NCBI GenBank assembly: GCA_036898135.1
Contig: CM072512.1
Location: 22,648,234-22,712,233, forward strand
Length of the DNA: 64,000 nt
From: Oncomelania hupensis
Lineage: Eukaryota; Mollusca; Gastropoda; Littorinimorpha; Pomatiopsidae
Direction of reading: 5' to 3'
The notes under the pieces are model-generated. The model worked only from the letters and a program-made list of their open reading frames with translations, was not told the DNA's origin and searched no databases. The position numbers were made by a program, and so were the translations under genes. Below, in pieces: positions 1 through 11,365 of the stretch. Position 1 is the first letter of the stretch. Every line of letters begins with the position of its first letter.

Positions 1-1781
1 TGCCAGGAAATAGAGAACAATCTGAACAAGAACAACAGCAAGAAGGCCTACCAGACGGTGAAGCGGCTGACAAGTGTTAAACAGCCCAAAGTCTCCACTA
101 TCCAAAGCAAGTCTGGCATTTGCCTTACAGAAGAACAAGAAGTCTTGGACAGATGGACAGAGTACTGCTCTGACCTTTACAACCATACACCAAATGGAGA
201 CCCATCAGTTCTAGCATGTCCCGAGAGCAGAGAAGAAGAAGAAATCCTCCCAATTCTCCGGGAAGAAGTTGAGGCAGCAGTGCAATCGCTGAAGAAAGGG
301 AAGTCAGCGGGAGTGGACAACATACCAGCGGAACTGCTACAAGCAGGAGGAGAAGCGATGACTGATGCTCTCACCATTATCTGTAACAAGATCTGGCAGA
401 GTGGGGAATGGCCTACACCATGGACCCAGTCGCTTGTCATCACTCTTCCCAAAAAAGGTAACCTTCAGGAGTGTGAAAATTACCGCACCATCAGCCTCAT
501 CAGCCATCCCAGCAAGGTCCTCCTGAAAATAATACTCAACAGGTTGAAACCACAAGCTGAACAAATCATAGCTGAAGAACAAGCAGGATTCATGGCAGGG
601 CGAAGTACCACTGAACAGATTTTCAACCTCAGAATAATCTGTGAGAAATACCTACAGCACCAACAACATCTATATCATGTGTTCATAGACTTCAAGAAGG
701 CATTTGACCGAGTCTGGCATGCAGCTCTATGGGCAACCATGAAAGTTTACAACATCAGCCCTAAAATTATAGAAGTCATCAAAAGCCTGTATGACAAGGC
801 TACCAGTGCAGTCCTCCATAACAGCGTCATCGGGAACTGGTTCAGAACAACAATCGGTGTGCGTCAAGGATGCCTACTCTCTCCAACACTCTTCAACATC
901 TTCCTAGAGCGCATCATGTCAGATGCTCTTGCAGATCACGAAGGCACAGTCAGCATAGGGGGCAGAGCAATCTCCAATCTTCGTTTTGCGGATGATATTG
1001 ATGGATTGGCTGGAGAGGAACAAGAACTTGAACAGCTTGTACAGAGGCTTGACACCACCTCCAGAGCTTATGGAATGGAAATAAGTGCAGAGAAGACCAA
1101 AATGATGACCAACAACACCAATGGCATCAACACGGACATCAAAGTACAAGGCCAATCCCTCAACACAGTGCACAGCTTCAAATATTTAGGAGCCATTGTG
1201 TCAGACAATGGGTCTCGACAGGAAGTTCTCTCCAGGATCGCACAAACAACTGCTGCCCTGACAAGGTTGAAGCCCATTTGGAAAGACAGAACATCAGTCT
1301 ACATTCCAAAGTAAGACTGCTGCGCTCTCTGGTCATCTCCATCTTCCTATATGCTTGCGAAGCATGGACCCTCACAGCAGATCTCCAACGAAGAATACAA
1401 AGCATGGAGATGAGGTGCTACAGAAGACTTCTGTGCATTTCCTATACCCAACACATCACCAACATTGAAGTCCGACAGACCATCACATAAGCCATTGGAC
1501 AACACGATGACCTGCTCACAGTGGTGAAGAAACGGAAACTCCGATGGTATGGCCACGTCACCAGATCATCAGGCCTTGCAAAGACCATTCTGCAAGGCAC
1601 AGTGCAAGGAGGTAGAAGAAGGGGGAGACCGAAAAAGAGGTGGGAGGACAACATTCGAGAATGGACTGGTTTGACACTGAGCGAAGCCATGAGGGCTGCT
1701 GAGGACAGAGAAAGATGGAGTATGCTGGTTAAGCGATCATCTGTGGTGCCCCTACGACCTTCGGGTTATGGGACAGGATAG
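1..1781 (+). pseudogene. RTE-like reverse transcriptase, disabled by one frameshift and one stop
   Basis: The frame is open from base 1, so the protein begins upstream of the window. It would copy element RNA at a nicked target. Visible landmarks are a thumb/finger region with the GVRQGCLLSPTLF stretch (about 859-897), the catalytic FADD box (about 985-996) and the KYLG motif near 1183. The frame breaks near 1285-1295. The antisense copy at 24 kb keeps an extra base there (GACAGGACC against GACAGAAC), so copy 1 probably lost one nucleotide. Coding then continues in another frame to a TAA at 1488-1490, where the copy at 60 kb has CAA, and ends with a basic RRRGRPKKRWEDN segment. It is a recent but dead copy. 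Confidence 0.85.
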
Positions 1782-1797
1782 GATAGGATAGGATAGG
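1..1797 (+). mobile_element. RTE-type non-LTR retrotransposon, copy 1 (5' end outside window)
   Basis: A LINE copy that is already open at the first base of the window and ends in a short GGATA-type tandem tail (about 1771-1797). The body encodes a reverse transcriptase followed by a basic C-terminal region. There is almost no 3' UTR: the tail follows the coding region directly, as in RTE-clade elements. Three other copies in this window end in, or align to, the same region. The clade is assigned from the reverse transcriptase style and the tail, not from a search. Confidence 0.85.
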
Positions 1798-3452
1798 CCA
1801 AACTTAGCTGATCGTCTGCAGCTTCTGTCACTTGTCTATATTAGAAACATATCTGGACCATTATAGAAAAAAACCAAAACATTACTAATTTTATATTTAT
1901 GTTCACTCCTCACCAAATTTCATTCTGCCATTAGAAAACGCAGCTCTGACTGGTTTTGTCTGACAAGTTAAAGAAATAAGTTGAACCAAACTGGTAGCAT
2001 TGCTTTATAACAAACAAAACATCTTGACAGACTGTGCAGAGGAAAACCTTGGTTAATGATATGCCGAGGTGAGCACATAGCAATGACCTGTCAATCCACA
2101 ATGGCTCTAGCTTAGTGGTCAAGCTGAAATCTAAACGAAATAAACAAGAGACTTACTATAAAATGGTAATCATAGGGTTTTTCAAACAATGCTTTCAAGT
2201 TCAACATGGCTGTAAAATGACTGACTAGTAATGTGACTTGTAGAAAAGAATGCTTAATAATAAAATAGTGACTTGTAGAAAAGAATGCATAATAATGTCC
2301 CAGTAGATTATTTATGTATTTCCTCTGCCAAAGGTTTAAAAGTACAATGCAATATATTGTTGGATGGCCCCCTTTAACACCGCTAAAGATACTAACCTGG
2401 GATGCTCCTTGAACAGGTTCCTTTAATTATATCCCCGAAAAAGGTCGCAACCAAAGCTTGATCATGTGTGTTCCATCTTGTGTAATTCCGAGCTGAAAAA
2501 CAATTCAAAATATATCACATTATACTGATTATAGCTAACAACTTGAAAGGCAAAGCCAATGACATACATATTATGCAGAAATCCAGACAGCACACAGTCT
2601 TAAAACAAGCTAATCCCAAAGCCTATTCCAAGGAAGCTTTGTGGCATCCAAGCTTGTTTTGAGCTTGGCAGCCACAATCTTCATTAGGACAGGTTTGTCG
2701 CAAGACAGTGTGTCTCCCAGCTTCTATCCCCACATTTTCCTGTTAAAGGACAGACTGATTATAATAAATCACTGGCAATCATGTAAAAATTGCCTTCTGC
2801 TTAGTGCAAATTTGTGTTTTACCTTGTGCCATTTAGGGCGTTTAGTGATCATTAGCACCCCCCCTCCCCCCCCAGATCGGATTAGGGTAACCCGATGGAT
2901 CCTACAACTTTATTGTTTTAAATTTTCTTATTAAAAACTAAAACCCACAAACAGTCACATTTTGCGCCATTCTAAGACTAAATTTAAGTAAACAGTAAAA
3001 TAAAATACAAATAAACCGACTGACTGATTCTTAGTTTTTTGGTCATGTTATCCTAATCCAAAATTTTGTTTTTTAGCCTTGCATGGACTAAATTTTGCAA
3101 TGCAACGGAGTGGAACAGTAAATTGTGGTAGAATTACTTTGGATTGTTACACATTCAGTCAAATGGTATAAGACTAAGAAGCTCCTTAGAAAATACACCC
3201 TACAGTCGATCTAATGGGGGAGAAAATATACTTTAGAATTGTTTTGTTGTGAGCATATCATCAGGTGTCTGTTGCCCATGAACACACCGTATAAAGTAGG
3301 CTAAGCCACTTCCAGTAGAAGTGACCACTGACCACGTGACTTGTATGAGGCGCGGTAAGTTTTCTCCTCTTTTCTTAACGTAAGCTCTGTTTTACAGCCT
3401 GTAGTGCACCCGAGCGTTTTTAGACAGATGCCAGCTAACGCCTCCCACACTT
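1798..3452. other. AT-rich non-coding stretch
   Basis: No protein or RNA gene recognised. It holds a short direct duplication of about 37 bp around 2228-2296 (GTGACTTGTAGAAAAGAATGC twice). A minus-strand AATAAA lies near 2909-2914 and could serve the gene to the right, but nothing links it to a transcript. Confidence 0.5.
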
Positions 3453-3607
3453 TTATGGTGTCTGATGCTGTTGTTGTGGCACAGACTTGCAATGAAATTG
3501 GCAATCGGGAGCTAAGGTCCGCGTTCGGTCTAGATTTGCTGGGATAAGGTCTGCGTTGTTTACTTTCTGGAGCATTGTCATCTGTTTTCTCATAATCATT
3601 TTCCCAG
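3453..3607 (-). CDS. Candidate terminal exon of the zinc-finger/recombinase-like gene (tentative)
   Basis: The upstream exon (4069-4152) ends with one base of a split codon, so the next exon must start with two. After a pyrimidine-rich tract, an AG at 3609-3608 opens a frame with that phase which runs 51 further codons to TAA at 3455-3453. A rival acceptor (exon start 3581) also has the right phase and reads a longer frame to a stop at 3301-3303, but its pyrimidine tract is poor. I cannot choose between them, and the real last exon may be off the window. The candidate overlaps the left arm of an inverted repeat (3464-3805), which weakens it. Confidence 0.25.
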
Positions 3608-3805
3608 CTCACAATAGTAAGGTAGTAAGCAGTTATAATGCGTGAATGTGTCAAATGTGTCAGAGCGTAAAATATAATGAGAAAACGGACAACAATGCTC
3701 TCGAAAGTAAACAACGCAGACCTTAGCCCACCAAATCTAGACCGAACGCGGGCCTTAGCTCCCGATTGCCGATTTTATTGCAAGTTTGTGCCACAACAAC
3801 AGCAT
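3464..3805. repeat. Inverted repeat / foldback, about 130-bp arms
   Basis: The left arm (3464-3596) and right arm (3675-3805) are reverse complements at roughly 90 percent identity by eye, separated by about 78 bp. Matching blocks include CGGTCTAGATTTG with its complement and GTTGTTTACTTTC with its complement. No target duplication or further similarity is visible outside the arms. It could be a foldback MITE or an inverted local duplication. Confidence 0.8.
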
Positions 3806-4068
3806 ATATATTATATCTGTATTTCTATGTAAACCTACCGTTTACATCAAGATTACACTTGCCAGTTTATACAGAAGAACACTTTGAATCTGATTAAACA
3901 CTAATCTAATGATTGCATATTTATTAGATGAACTGCAGTAGTTAACTTTATCGTGCTTGACAAATTAGATTTTTTTCCATACCCCTCTCTTGTGATTGAA
4001 ATTTTAATCGGTGTTTGACAACAAAACCCCATATTCAACAGCAACATCTGAGTAACATATGTACTTAC

Positions 4069-4152
4069 CCTTCTTAGCAGATGAAGATGGGCGAGGCTCC
4101 TCATCGGTATCAGTGGCGCTCTCAAGACAAAATGCCTGCCTTTTTCTTTTAC
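4069..4152 (-). CDS. Mini-exon copy 3 (84 nt) of the zinc-finger/recombinase-like gene
   Basis: The exon lies between TTTTACAG and a GTAAGT donor on the minus strand. It starts with two bases that complete a split Gly codon and ends with one base, so it is a symmetric phase-1 exon. It encodes a basic GKRKRQA start, then an acidic DTDEEP stretch and a Ser-rich, Lys-ended tail (SSSAKK). The basic cluster resembles a nuclear localisation signal. This is the last copy in transcript order. Confidence 0.75.
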
Positions 4153-4393
4153 CTGTAAAATACAGTGACCATGCTTACATACTGCTATTGAAATACATTT
4201 GTTGAGAGACAAAAACTTCTGAAGTAGGCAATACAGATAAGCCTCGATTTATTTTGCTGCCTTTAGAATTATCACCAGAGAAGTTAGATTGTTATTTGTT
4301 TTTTTCTAAACAGCTCTGATGTGATTTAATCGGTGTTTGACAACAAAACCCCATATTCAACAGCAACATTTGAGTAACGTATCATGTACTTAC

Positions 4394-4477
4394 CCTTCTT
4401 AGCAGATGAAGATGGGCGAGGCTCCTCATCGGTATCAGTGGTGCTCTCAAGACAAAGTGCCTCCCTTTTTCTTTTAC
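4394..4477 (-). CDS. Mini-exon copy 2 (84 nt)
   Basis: Same length, phase and splice signals as its two neighbours: acceptor TTTTACAG, donor GTAAGT. The basic KRKR cluster and acidic DTDEEP stretch are kept, and no stop is present. The substitutions between copies keep the frame open, which fits selection on the peptide but is not a formal test. Confidence 0.75.
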
Positions 4478-4741
4478 CTGTAAAATACAGTGACCATGCT
4501 TAAACACTGCTATTGAAATAATTATAAATTTGTTGAGAGACAAAAACTTATGAAGTAGGCAATACAGATAAGCCTTGATTTATTTTGCTGCCTTTAGAAT
4601 TATCACCAGCTAGAAATAACTGTGTTGAGAAGTTAGATTGTTATTTGTTTCTTCTAAACAGCTCTGAAGTGATTTAATCGGTGTTTGACAACAAAACCCC
4701 ATATTCAACAGCAACATCTGAGTAACGTATCATGTACTTAC

Positions 4742-4825
4742 CCTTCTTAGCAGATGAAAATGGGTGAGGCTCCTCATCGGTATCAGCGGCATTCTCAAGA
4801 CAAAGTGCTTGCCTTTTTCTTTTAC
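4742..4825 (-). CDS. Mini-exon copy 1 (84 nt)
   Basis: First of the three copies in transcript order, 413 bp downstream of the Pro/Ser-rich exon. It keeps the KRKR cluster. It reads DTDEEPHPFSS where the other two copies read DTDEEPRPSSS, so it is the most diverged. The symmetric phase means that any number of copies can be spliced in without disturbing the frame. Confidence 0.75.
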
Positions 4826-5238
4826 CTGTAAAAATACAGACACTGCTATTGAAATAAATTTGTTGAGAGACAAAAACTTCTGAAGTAGGCAATATAGACA
4901 AGCCTCGATTTATTTTGCTGCCTTTAGAATTATCACCAGCTAGAAATAACGTTTGAGCTTCAAAGTGAATCAATTCAAAGGGGTTTTACTATATTTGACT
5001 TGAAAGTTGCAGCACTTTGGTCTATTTTGTCCTCATGACCCCTACAAACCAAGCAGTCCACTAAAAAAACAGTGAAACCCTGGCACAAATTAATCTAGTT
5101 TATTTTAATATGATATACAGCCCAGAATGCCTCCAACCTTTACAAACCAGTAATGGCTTTTTTGTTTAAAAAATGAGCCACCATTTTAATCGCAGCTACA
5201 AAAATAAATTTAAAAGGCATAAAGAAGAATGTACACAC

Positions 5239-5451
5239 CTCTCTGGGTTGGTGGCGCAGTAGCTGTATGCTGACTTCTGTCTGGAGGCACAGTGGGTGAT
5301 AAAGCCTGACTGCTGTCTGGAGGCAGAGTGAGTGCCAAAGGCGGATTGCTATCTTGAGGCGGAGTGGGTGCCAAAGCCTGACTGCTATCTTGAGGAAGAG
5401 TGGGTGCCGAAAGCGGACTGCTGTCTGGGGGCAAACTGTTGTTCCCTTGAC
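5239..5451 (-). CDS. Pro/Ser-rich exon with an internal 39-bp coding minisatellite
   Basis: A 213-nt exon between TTGTTTAG and GTGTGT, phase 1 at both ends, so it joins the large exon (ends with G) and the mini-exons in frame. It encodes about five repeats of a 13-residue unit of the type PPDSSQALAPTLP. It is probably disordered linker sequence. A repeat of this kind can change length between individuals without breaking the frame. No function is recognised. Confidence 0.75.
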
Positions 5452-6617
5452 CTAAACAATTTCCAACAAGGGCAGGTTGCTTGGTGTCATGGCATCATAT
5501 CATGTGTAAGGCTTACACCAAACATCTTTGCTAGTCACGGACTGTCCCTCAATAAAACAAACATATTTTAGAGGAACGTTCTGCCACTCTGCTAATTACG
5601 ATCAGGTTCCCCCCAAAAACACAAATTAATTAAAAAATAAAGTCTGTTAAAAATTTGCACTTCTGGCCTATATTCAGTTGTCAAAATTTCATAATTAAAA
5701 CCGACTACAAGCTGTTGACCCACTATAGTGACGACAGCTCTGACATAACATTCGACAATCAATAGCAGACGTCATTTTCTATTATCATGACACACCCCCC
5801 CCCCCCCAATGAATTGAATTTATGAGCATCTCTTTTTGTGCATCCGGGTCCATCCAACGTAAGAGAGGAAACTGAAAAATATGCGACAAGTATAGATGTA
5901 CAAGGTGCCTAGACAACGCCAAAAATAAGCAACTTAAGCCTGAAGTGGTCAAAATGTTCAACCCGAATTGGAATCTGAGAGACTTCATTGGCTCTCAGAC
6001 AGTTCATCAGATAACCAGCATTTTTGTGAAATGTACAAGTAGTAGGAGAAACAAAACTGAGGCAAAATTCCTCTCGCCGTACACATTTTTTCAGCAACTT
6101 TGCGTTTGCAGCTCCACATATAGTTGTGCCTATAGCAAGCAGCCCAAGATAATTTTTTTTTAAAATTTTTTTTTTATTTTATTCAACACCATCACCACTA
6201 TGGAAAATACAGCAACCTCCAGTGACAACCTATAACAGCAATTGCTCAACCCAAGAAGAAGAAGACGACGAAAAGCTTAATCAGGACCTCTCATATCCAG
6301 ACACACCGACATACATTCAATACATAGCCTACAGCAAAGTCCAATGTATTTGAAATTATTTGTCACTGTACAGTTCAGTACACTGCTTTTTAAATTTACT
6401 ACCCTTGCCATTGGTTCATTTTCAGAGTCGTCACTACCAATCTCATCAAAATCAAACAAAAATTTAAAATTTTGTAAACAGGAAATAGTGCAGCACGCAT
6501 TTAGAAACCTCACAGAAAACAAAATAGAATTTAAAAAATAGTCTGCAAAGTTTACTCTTTTCAAATAGTGTATTTACAATTGTGGAAGGCAATAATAAGT
6601 AGTACATATCTTCTTAC
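5452..6617. other. Intron 5 with low-complexity sequence
   Basis: No gene recognised. It contains a C-run near 5795-5807, T-rich tracts near 6151-6180 and an acidic minus-strand frame near 6400-6450 that does not fit as an exon (see rejected items). Confidence 0.5.
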
Positions 6618-8666
6618 CTGCATCAATGTGATGGAGAATGCTTCCGACATGAGTGATTTCCTGGATCGCCATTGGAGCTTGATAAATATTGTGATTTATC
6701 TCTGCGGAGTGGCCCATATGCTTAAAAAACAGGTCCCTCTTTGCTTCAGGTAAATCCAATGCAGCATACATGGTGCTAATTCGGTGTCGATTTCTGGTCG
6801 CATTGAGTTGATTTCCGTTCTTGATTTCAGCTGCATTGCATATATTGTTCATTGCATGCCAGCCTGAAACATGACTTGATGACTTCTGCGTGCAGGCGAA
6901 AACATACAAGTTGTCTTTTGGTATGCCAGCTGTTTGCCTTATTTCATCATTACACAGAATATTCAATGCATCTGCTGTATCCTTGGGAAACAATACTGGG
7001 ACAAGATGATTATTTCCCTTGCCAGTCTGGTAGGTGACCTTCAAATTATCCAGCATTTCTTTCTGTAGAGGATCATCTATTGCATCAATCTTCTGCTTGT
7101 CTATCCAGACATCTTCCTTTGCCTGCTGCCATTCGGGGATCTTCAGCCTACAGGGCTCACCGCCACGCCTTGCGTTGAAGAGTGTCAGCCTGGACACAAT
7201 GAGGTCTCGCAGAATCTTGAAATTGTGGGCATCCCACAGAATAAACTTATCATTTGTCATTCCCTCTACTTTCTTCACCGTGTATGTGCGTAATTTCTGC
7301 ATGTCTTTTTCGAGAGGCAGTTCATCTGGCCTTCTAAGTTTGACTTGGCGGTTAACATTGATAGCATATGTTGCATCCCCAAAGAGGAAGCTGTGGTTTA
7401 ACTCTAACACAGCAAGGAACTTGTCGATCTCAGCAGCCAGATCATCTTCTGCCTCAGCCAGATGTATTGCTTTTGTAATTTTGCATGCCAACTTGATCAG
7501 ATAATAAAGACCCATCTTCAACCCTGATTTTAAGGCTCCGCCTTCTTGAGTTGTGTACACCCTGATGGCTTCATTCAGAACTTGGAAGTTACACCTATGA
7601 AACATGTCCTCTGCATTTCCTTTCTGGAGTATTCCACTGCCATGTACTTTGTGCTGCTGCTTGAAGATGGCATACAGTGAAGCTAAGCGGCGCATGGTAG
7701 ACATGACTCCTTTCTTCACTTGGCACTTTTTGTCCTGTTTGCTCCTTTCTTTCATCCACAATCTTTTTCCGATGTTGACAATGACTGTATCAGTCCTGCA
7801 CATTTTACCAACTTCATCACCGTGGAATTTCGACAAAATCTCCCTGGAGAATTCTGGAAATTCTTCTTCAATTGGCATATGCATGAGAAGAGATATTGGT
7901 ACAGGACAGGCAGGTGAAACAGTGTCGCCCTGGCAATATTTTTTATGCCGGTAGAAGAATTTTTTGGAATAGAAACCTTTGCATATTCCACAAATTGTTA
8001 GGTCATCTTTATGTTTATTATTTCGTTCTCTTTGATACTGTGGCTGGTCTTCACACATTTGCTCCCGATTGAAATAAAGAATACCCTCTTTCTTGAATGT
8101 ATCCATGGCGGCATCTCGGTCTCGTTTTGGTAGCATTAAAGCCTCTTTCACTCTGTCTTCGTGCTTGTGCTTAGTTATGATGTGTCTTGAGAGTTTCTCT
8201 CCACATTTTTTGTGACAAAAAATGCAAATTCTTGATGGTTTTTTGTAGTGGGACTTTATGTCAACTGGAGACTCAGTAACTGAAGTAGACTCAGTTATTT
8301 GTATTTCTTTACGAGCAGATCCACACTCTGTACTAGCGAGTACCCTTTGGCCAAGGTCACCCAAATCAGGTTGCTTTTTGTTTGTGTTTTCTTCATCAGA
8401 AGATTCACTGTCAGCTTCAGGTCTTGCTTCATACGTGGTGTCTAAGGCATAATTGTCAATCGACTCGTCACTTGAATCAGAAAGGTTTATTGGGTTTTTG
8501 TATAGTAAGGAAAACGATGCCTGCACCTGAGAGTTCTGGACACGAGCTTCCTCATGAGAGGGCTGCGACAGATAAATTGGACTGTGACTGGAGGTCTCTT
8601 GAACTCTCTGTAATTGACTGAGATGCTGGTACCATTCTGGGGTGATTGAGGGCAGAAGCTGCGGTG
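6618..8666 (-). CDS. Main exon: two zinc fingers plus tyrosine-recombinase-like domain
   Basis: A 2049-nt exon with acceptor TATTTCAG (8669-8667 side) and donor GTAAGA at 6617. It encodes about 683 residues. In order: an acidic SDSSDES / SESSDEEN region; a C2H2 finger (CIFC...HIITKH, CX2C-X10-HX4H); a second finger (CGIC...HKKYC, CX2C-X11-HX3C); then a helical region and a tyrosine-recombinase-like core. The core shows ARRGGEPCR (first catalytic Arg, in an RGxE context), TGKGNNH (candidate beta-hairpin Lys), ATRNRHRIS (second Arg), KHMGHS (GH pair) and INHNIYQAP (nucleophile Tyr). The His of the usual HxxR box is Thr here. The family resembles Crypton-type recombinases and related uncharacterised animal proteins; that link is from memory. 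If the last intron is retained, the frame stops at 6574. Confidence 0.9.
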
Positions 8667-10361
8667 CTGAAATACACAGAGGTGAACAATTCAAGTGGCA
8701 CCAAGTCAATAAAATTCACAGAATTTTCAACTTCCAAAATGTGGTTGTCCGATTTAAGAACTTGGTGAGGGCCAAACTTTCCAACATGCATATTATTATG
8801 CCACAGTTATACATAGTATATAGGGGGAAAATACTGGATTCACTTTGTCAGTCATTTCTTCTGTATGTGTGTCTCTGTGCGCGCATTTCATCAGAAATGG
8901 CTGGACGGATTTTAACAAATTTTTGGTATATAGGTGACATTTGTGAACATCTCAAACCCCACAATTTTGTTAAGTCTTTTGGTCCAGTGGTACAGGTTCA
9001 AACCCGAAATAGTGACAAAATATTTGCACAGGAATAACTTGCGTGTTTATTTTTCGATTCTGCTAACTGTTGGTGTACATCTTCTTTTGGGTCCCCGCTA
9101 TGTTTTCACTAAAAATTACATCAATAGACTCGGTCAAAGCGCAGCGATCTAAACCCTTATCTCATTTACTTATCCCACCCTCTTGTGTGTTTACTGTCCG
9201 ATTGAGCTGAAACATTGTATACAGGTGTTATTCCATGACCAGTTGATGAAAAGTACAAAATCAATATGTTGGATTTCCCTCAACGGCCACAGCTTCAGTG
9301 CAGCACTACCAACAAAAAGTAAAATATCTCCGCTGTTTATTGTTCAATTGAGCTAAATCTTGGTACACCCCTTCTTTTCGATCCCAGGTATGTGTTCACA
9401 CAGATTTAGAGTGCTCAATAATGGGTGGGTGGGGGGTAGGGGATGGGCTTTTAGGCGGGGTGTATATAATGGGCGCTTTAGTTTCCAGCACTTATTTATT
9501 ATGGTTCAGGACACATGTCATAACTGTAGTACTGGCCTGTACATGTGTCCTATAACGTTAACTCTCATGGATGTGAGCCCCTGAACATGCATGCAACATT
9601 CTCACTCAACACACACACAAATCTGTGACCTGAAATTGAGGTCCTGATTCGGCTCTTAGTAGTCTGTTGGACACTATAAGCGCTGATTAAGTAACTAACT
9701 GTGACCTGAAAAACAACACTAAAGTTTGTCTGCTTCATTTCCTAAAATGGTGTATACATTATGATTCGCTTCCTTAACAGCGCGTTTACACAGTCGACGT
9801 CTGTAGTCATCAGTTCAGTTCAGTTCTTCTGAATTTGTCTTCACCACGGTAATATTAGAAAATCCACACACATAAAAAACCAAACACACACACACAAAGT
9901 AAAAAAAATAAATTAATTAAAATCAATTAAAGTAATACATTAAATGAAATATAATAAACTCCGATATCTTGCTCTTAACACACACTCATAAAATAACAAT
10001 TTTAATACATTTTCTGGGTATCATAATGCCGTCATCAAAGTGGGTCAATATCTTATACTTTATTTTTATTATAGAATTTTGACAATCAAGTAGGCAGAAA
10101 TGCCGATGATACCAATTTCCGAACGAGTTTGTTTTATTTGTAAGATTTCCGTTAGAGATCAAAGGTGCATGCAGCTGAAGTTCGATTTGCCTTGTTATTA
10201 AAGGATCTGCCGCTTCTGAAAACAAGGCAGCAGTTTTGCATTAACCTCAAGTGTGATTTTAAATAGAAAAATGCATGTTTGGACTTTTCCCAGTGCATGG
10301 AATCCATAGATAAAAGGCCTAAACACAACCCCTGTTATAATTATAGACATTATTTTATAAA
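8667..10361. other. Intron 4, right part: unclassified repeat-like sequence
   Basis: No coding region recognised. The stretch 8810-9400 has partly repeated phrases (for example ATTGAGCTGAAACATTG near 9202 and ATTGAGCTAAATCTTGG near 9347) that suggest an old transposable element. A G-rich tract at 9423-9447 (GGGTGGGTGGGGGG and following) could form a quadruplex. Confidence 0.4.
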
Positions 10362-10673
10362 TACAGTGGAACCTACCTATTGCGACTTTGAAAAATCCAC
10401 AGAAAACTGGTCTTTATCATGGTTCATACTCACCAGACTACCCTCCAAAAAAGGACCTTTTAAGGACCTTTATCAAGTTAGTAATGACCCTGTCAAACTT
10501 TGATTCACAAACCCCAAAATACAATCCCCAGATAGTAATAATCATATATCAGAGTTCTCAACGTCAACACTGGTTATGCTGTATCTCCCAAACAATTCTT
10601 CAAGAAAGTCACTATTGTTTTGACAGAACACGAGATAACACAAAACCTACTTTCATCATGATATTATTCAACA

Positions 10674-11365
10674 TTAACTCTTAGCGTCCTATAGCGCGGT
10701 AATGCGCGCCTCGCCCATAATCCTGAAGCGCGGTAAACCGCGCCTCGTTAGTGCACCTTTTAGTCAGTAAATCACAGGAAATAGGAACTCTCCTGTGCGT
10801 GAGAGAAGGTTTAGTCAACTTCCGGTAAGGTTCCCGTGTGTTTTCCGCTATCGTTTTCGCAAGTTTGACGTGGTTTTGTGAACTTTTTTAACGATTTTGT
10901 TTGAGGTTTGAGTTTGCGAAATTTTCGGCCATGATGGCAGGGGATAGCTCCGACAGTAATAGTGAGTTTTGTAACCTTATTGATGAGCTTATTGCTGAAA
11001 GAGCACAAGGACTTGGTGTAGACAACCAGAGTGAGTTTTCTTGTCTGTGTTGACTGACTGTGCACACATTCACATGCAATCCACACTGTCTTGTTGTTTT
11101 ATTAACATAGTCCGTAAAATACCTGTACTTATGAATTAATTACAAGATTCCAACAGGTAAAAATAGTACTAAAGTCAAAATGGTTCTTTGGGTACATAGA
11201 ATAACCATTTTGTAAACATATCCTAAAATATGAAGTTAATGTGACAATAAATAATTTTTTAGCAATTTTTTCAAATTCATAACCCAATTTATTGCAATAA
11301 ACTTGAAATCCTTACAGGATATAGGCGCAAATGTACAGAAAACCTTATAGGACGCTAAGAGTTAA
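10674..11365 (+). mobile_element. Non-autonomous piggyBac-type element (TTAA-flanked)
   Basis: A TTAA lies at both ends (10674-10677 and 11362-11365). Inside each is a perfect 16-bp inverted repeat, CTCTTAGCGTCCTATA at left and its complement at 11346-11361. TTAA target duplications with short inverted repeats are the hallmark of piggyBac transposons. The element is only 684 bp between the TTAAs and lacks the DDD catalytic core. GCGCGGTAA / GCGCGCCTC motifs just inside the left end (10695-10745) look like subterminal repeats. Confidence 0.85.
10931..11030 (+). pseudogene. Remnant first exon of a piggyBac-like transposase
   Basis: Starts at ATGATGGCAGGG and reads 33 codons of an acidic, Ser/Asp-rich N-terminus (GDSSDSNSEF, then LIDELIAERAQ) up to a good donor, CAGA|GTGAGT at 11031. 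Read through, it stops at 11052-11054. An acidic N-terminal exon fits piggyBac-like transposases, but the identity comes mainly from the surrounding TTAA and inverted repeats. The remainder of the gene is deleted. Confidence 0.5.

Larger units (their letters stand above)
4005..4950 (-). repeat. Three tandem genomic units (about 320-350 bp), each carrying one mini-exon
   Basis: The block starting TAATCGGTGTTTGACAAC occurs at 4005, 4327 and 4675. Each unit contains the same 84-nt exon and flanking intron sequence, with small indels between units. Exons and introns were duplicated together, so this is unequal crossing-over or replication slippage of an exon-bearing segment and not retrocopying. 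Confidence 0.9.

Noticed and set aside
3301..3714. Independent 137-codon minus-strand gene
   Set aside because: The frame spans the inverted-repeat arm and has no recognised domain; at most part of it is a terminal exon of the neighbouring gene.
6390..6475. Minus-strand acidic frame (DEIGSDDSENEPMAR) as an extra exon
   Set aside because: It looks coding, but neither available acceptor gives the required phase: one yields an immediate TAG and the other ends in the wrong phase. The main exon joins directly to 5239-5451 in frame.
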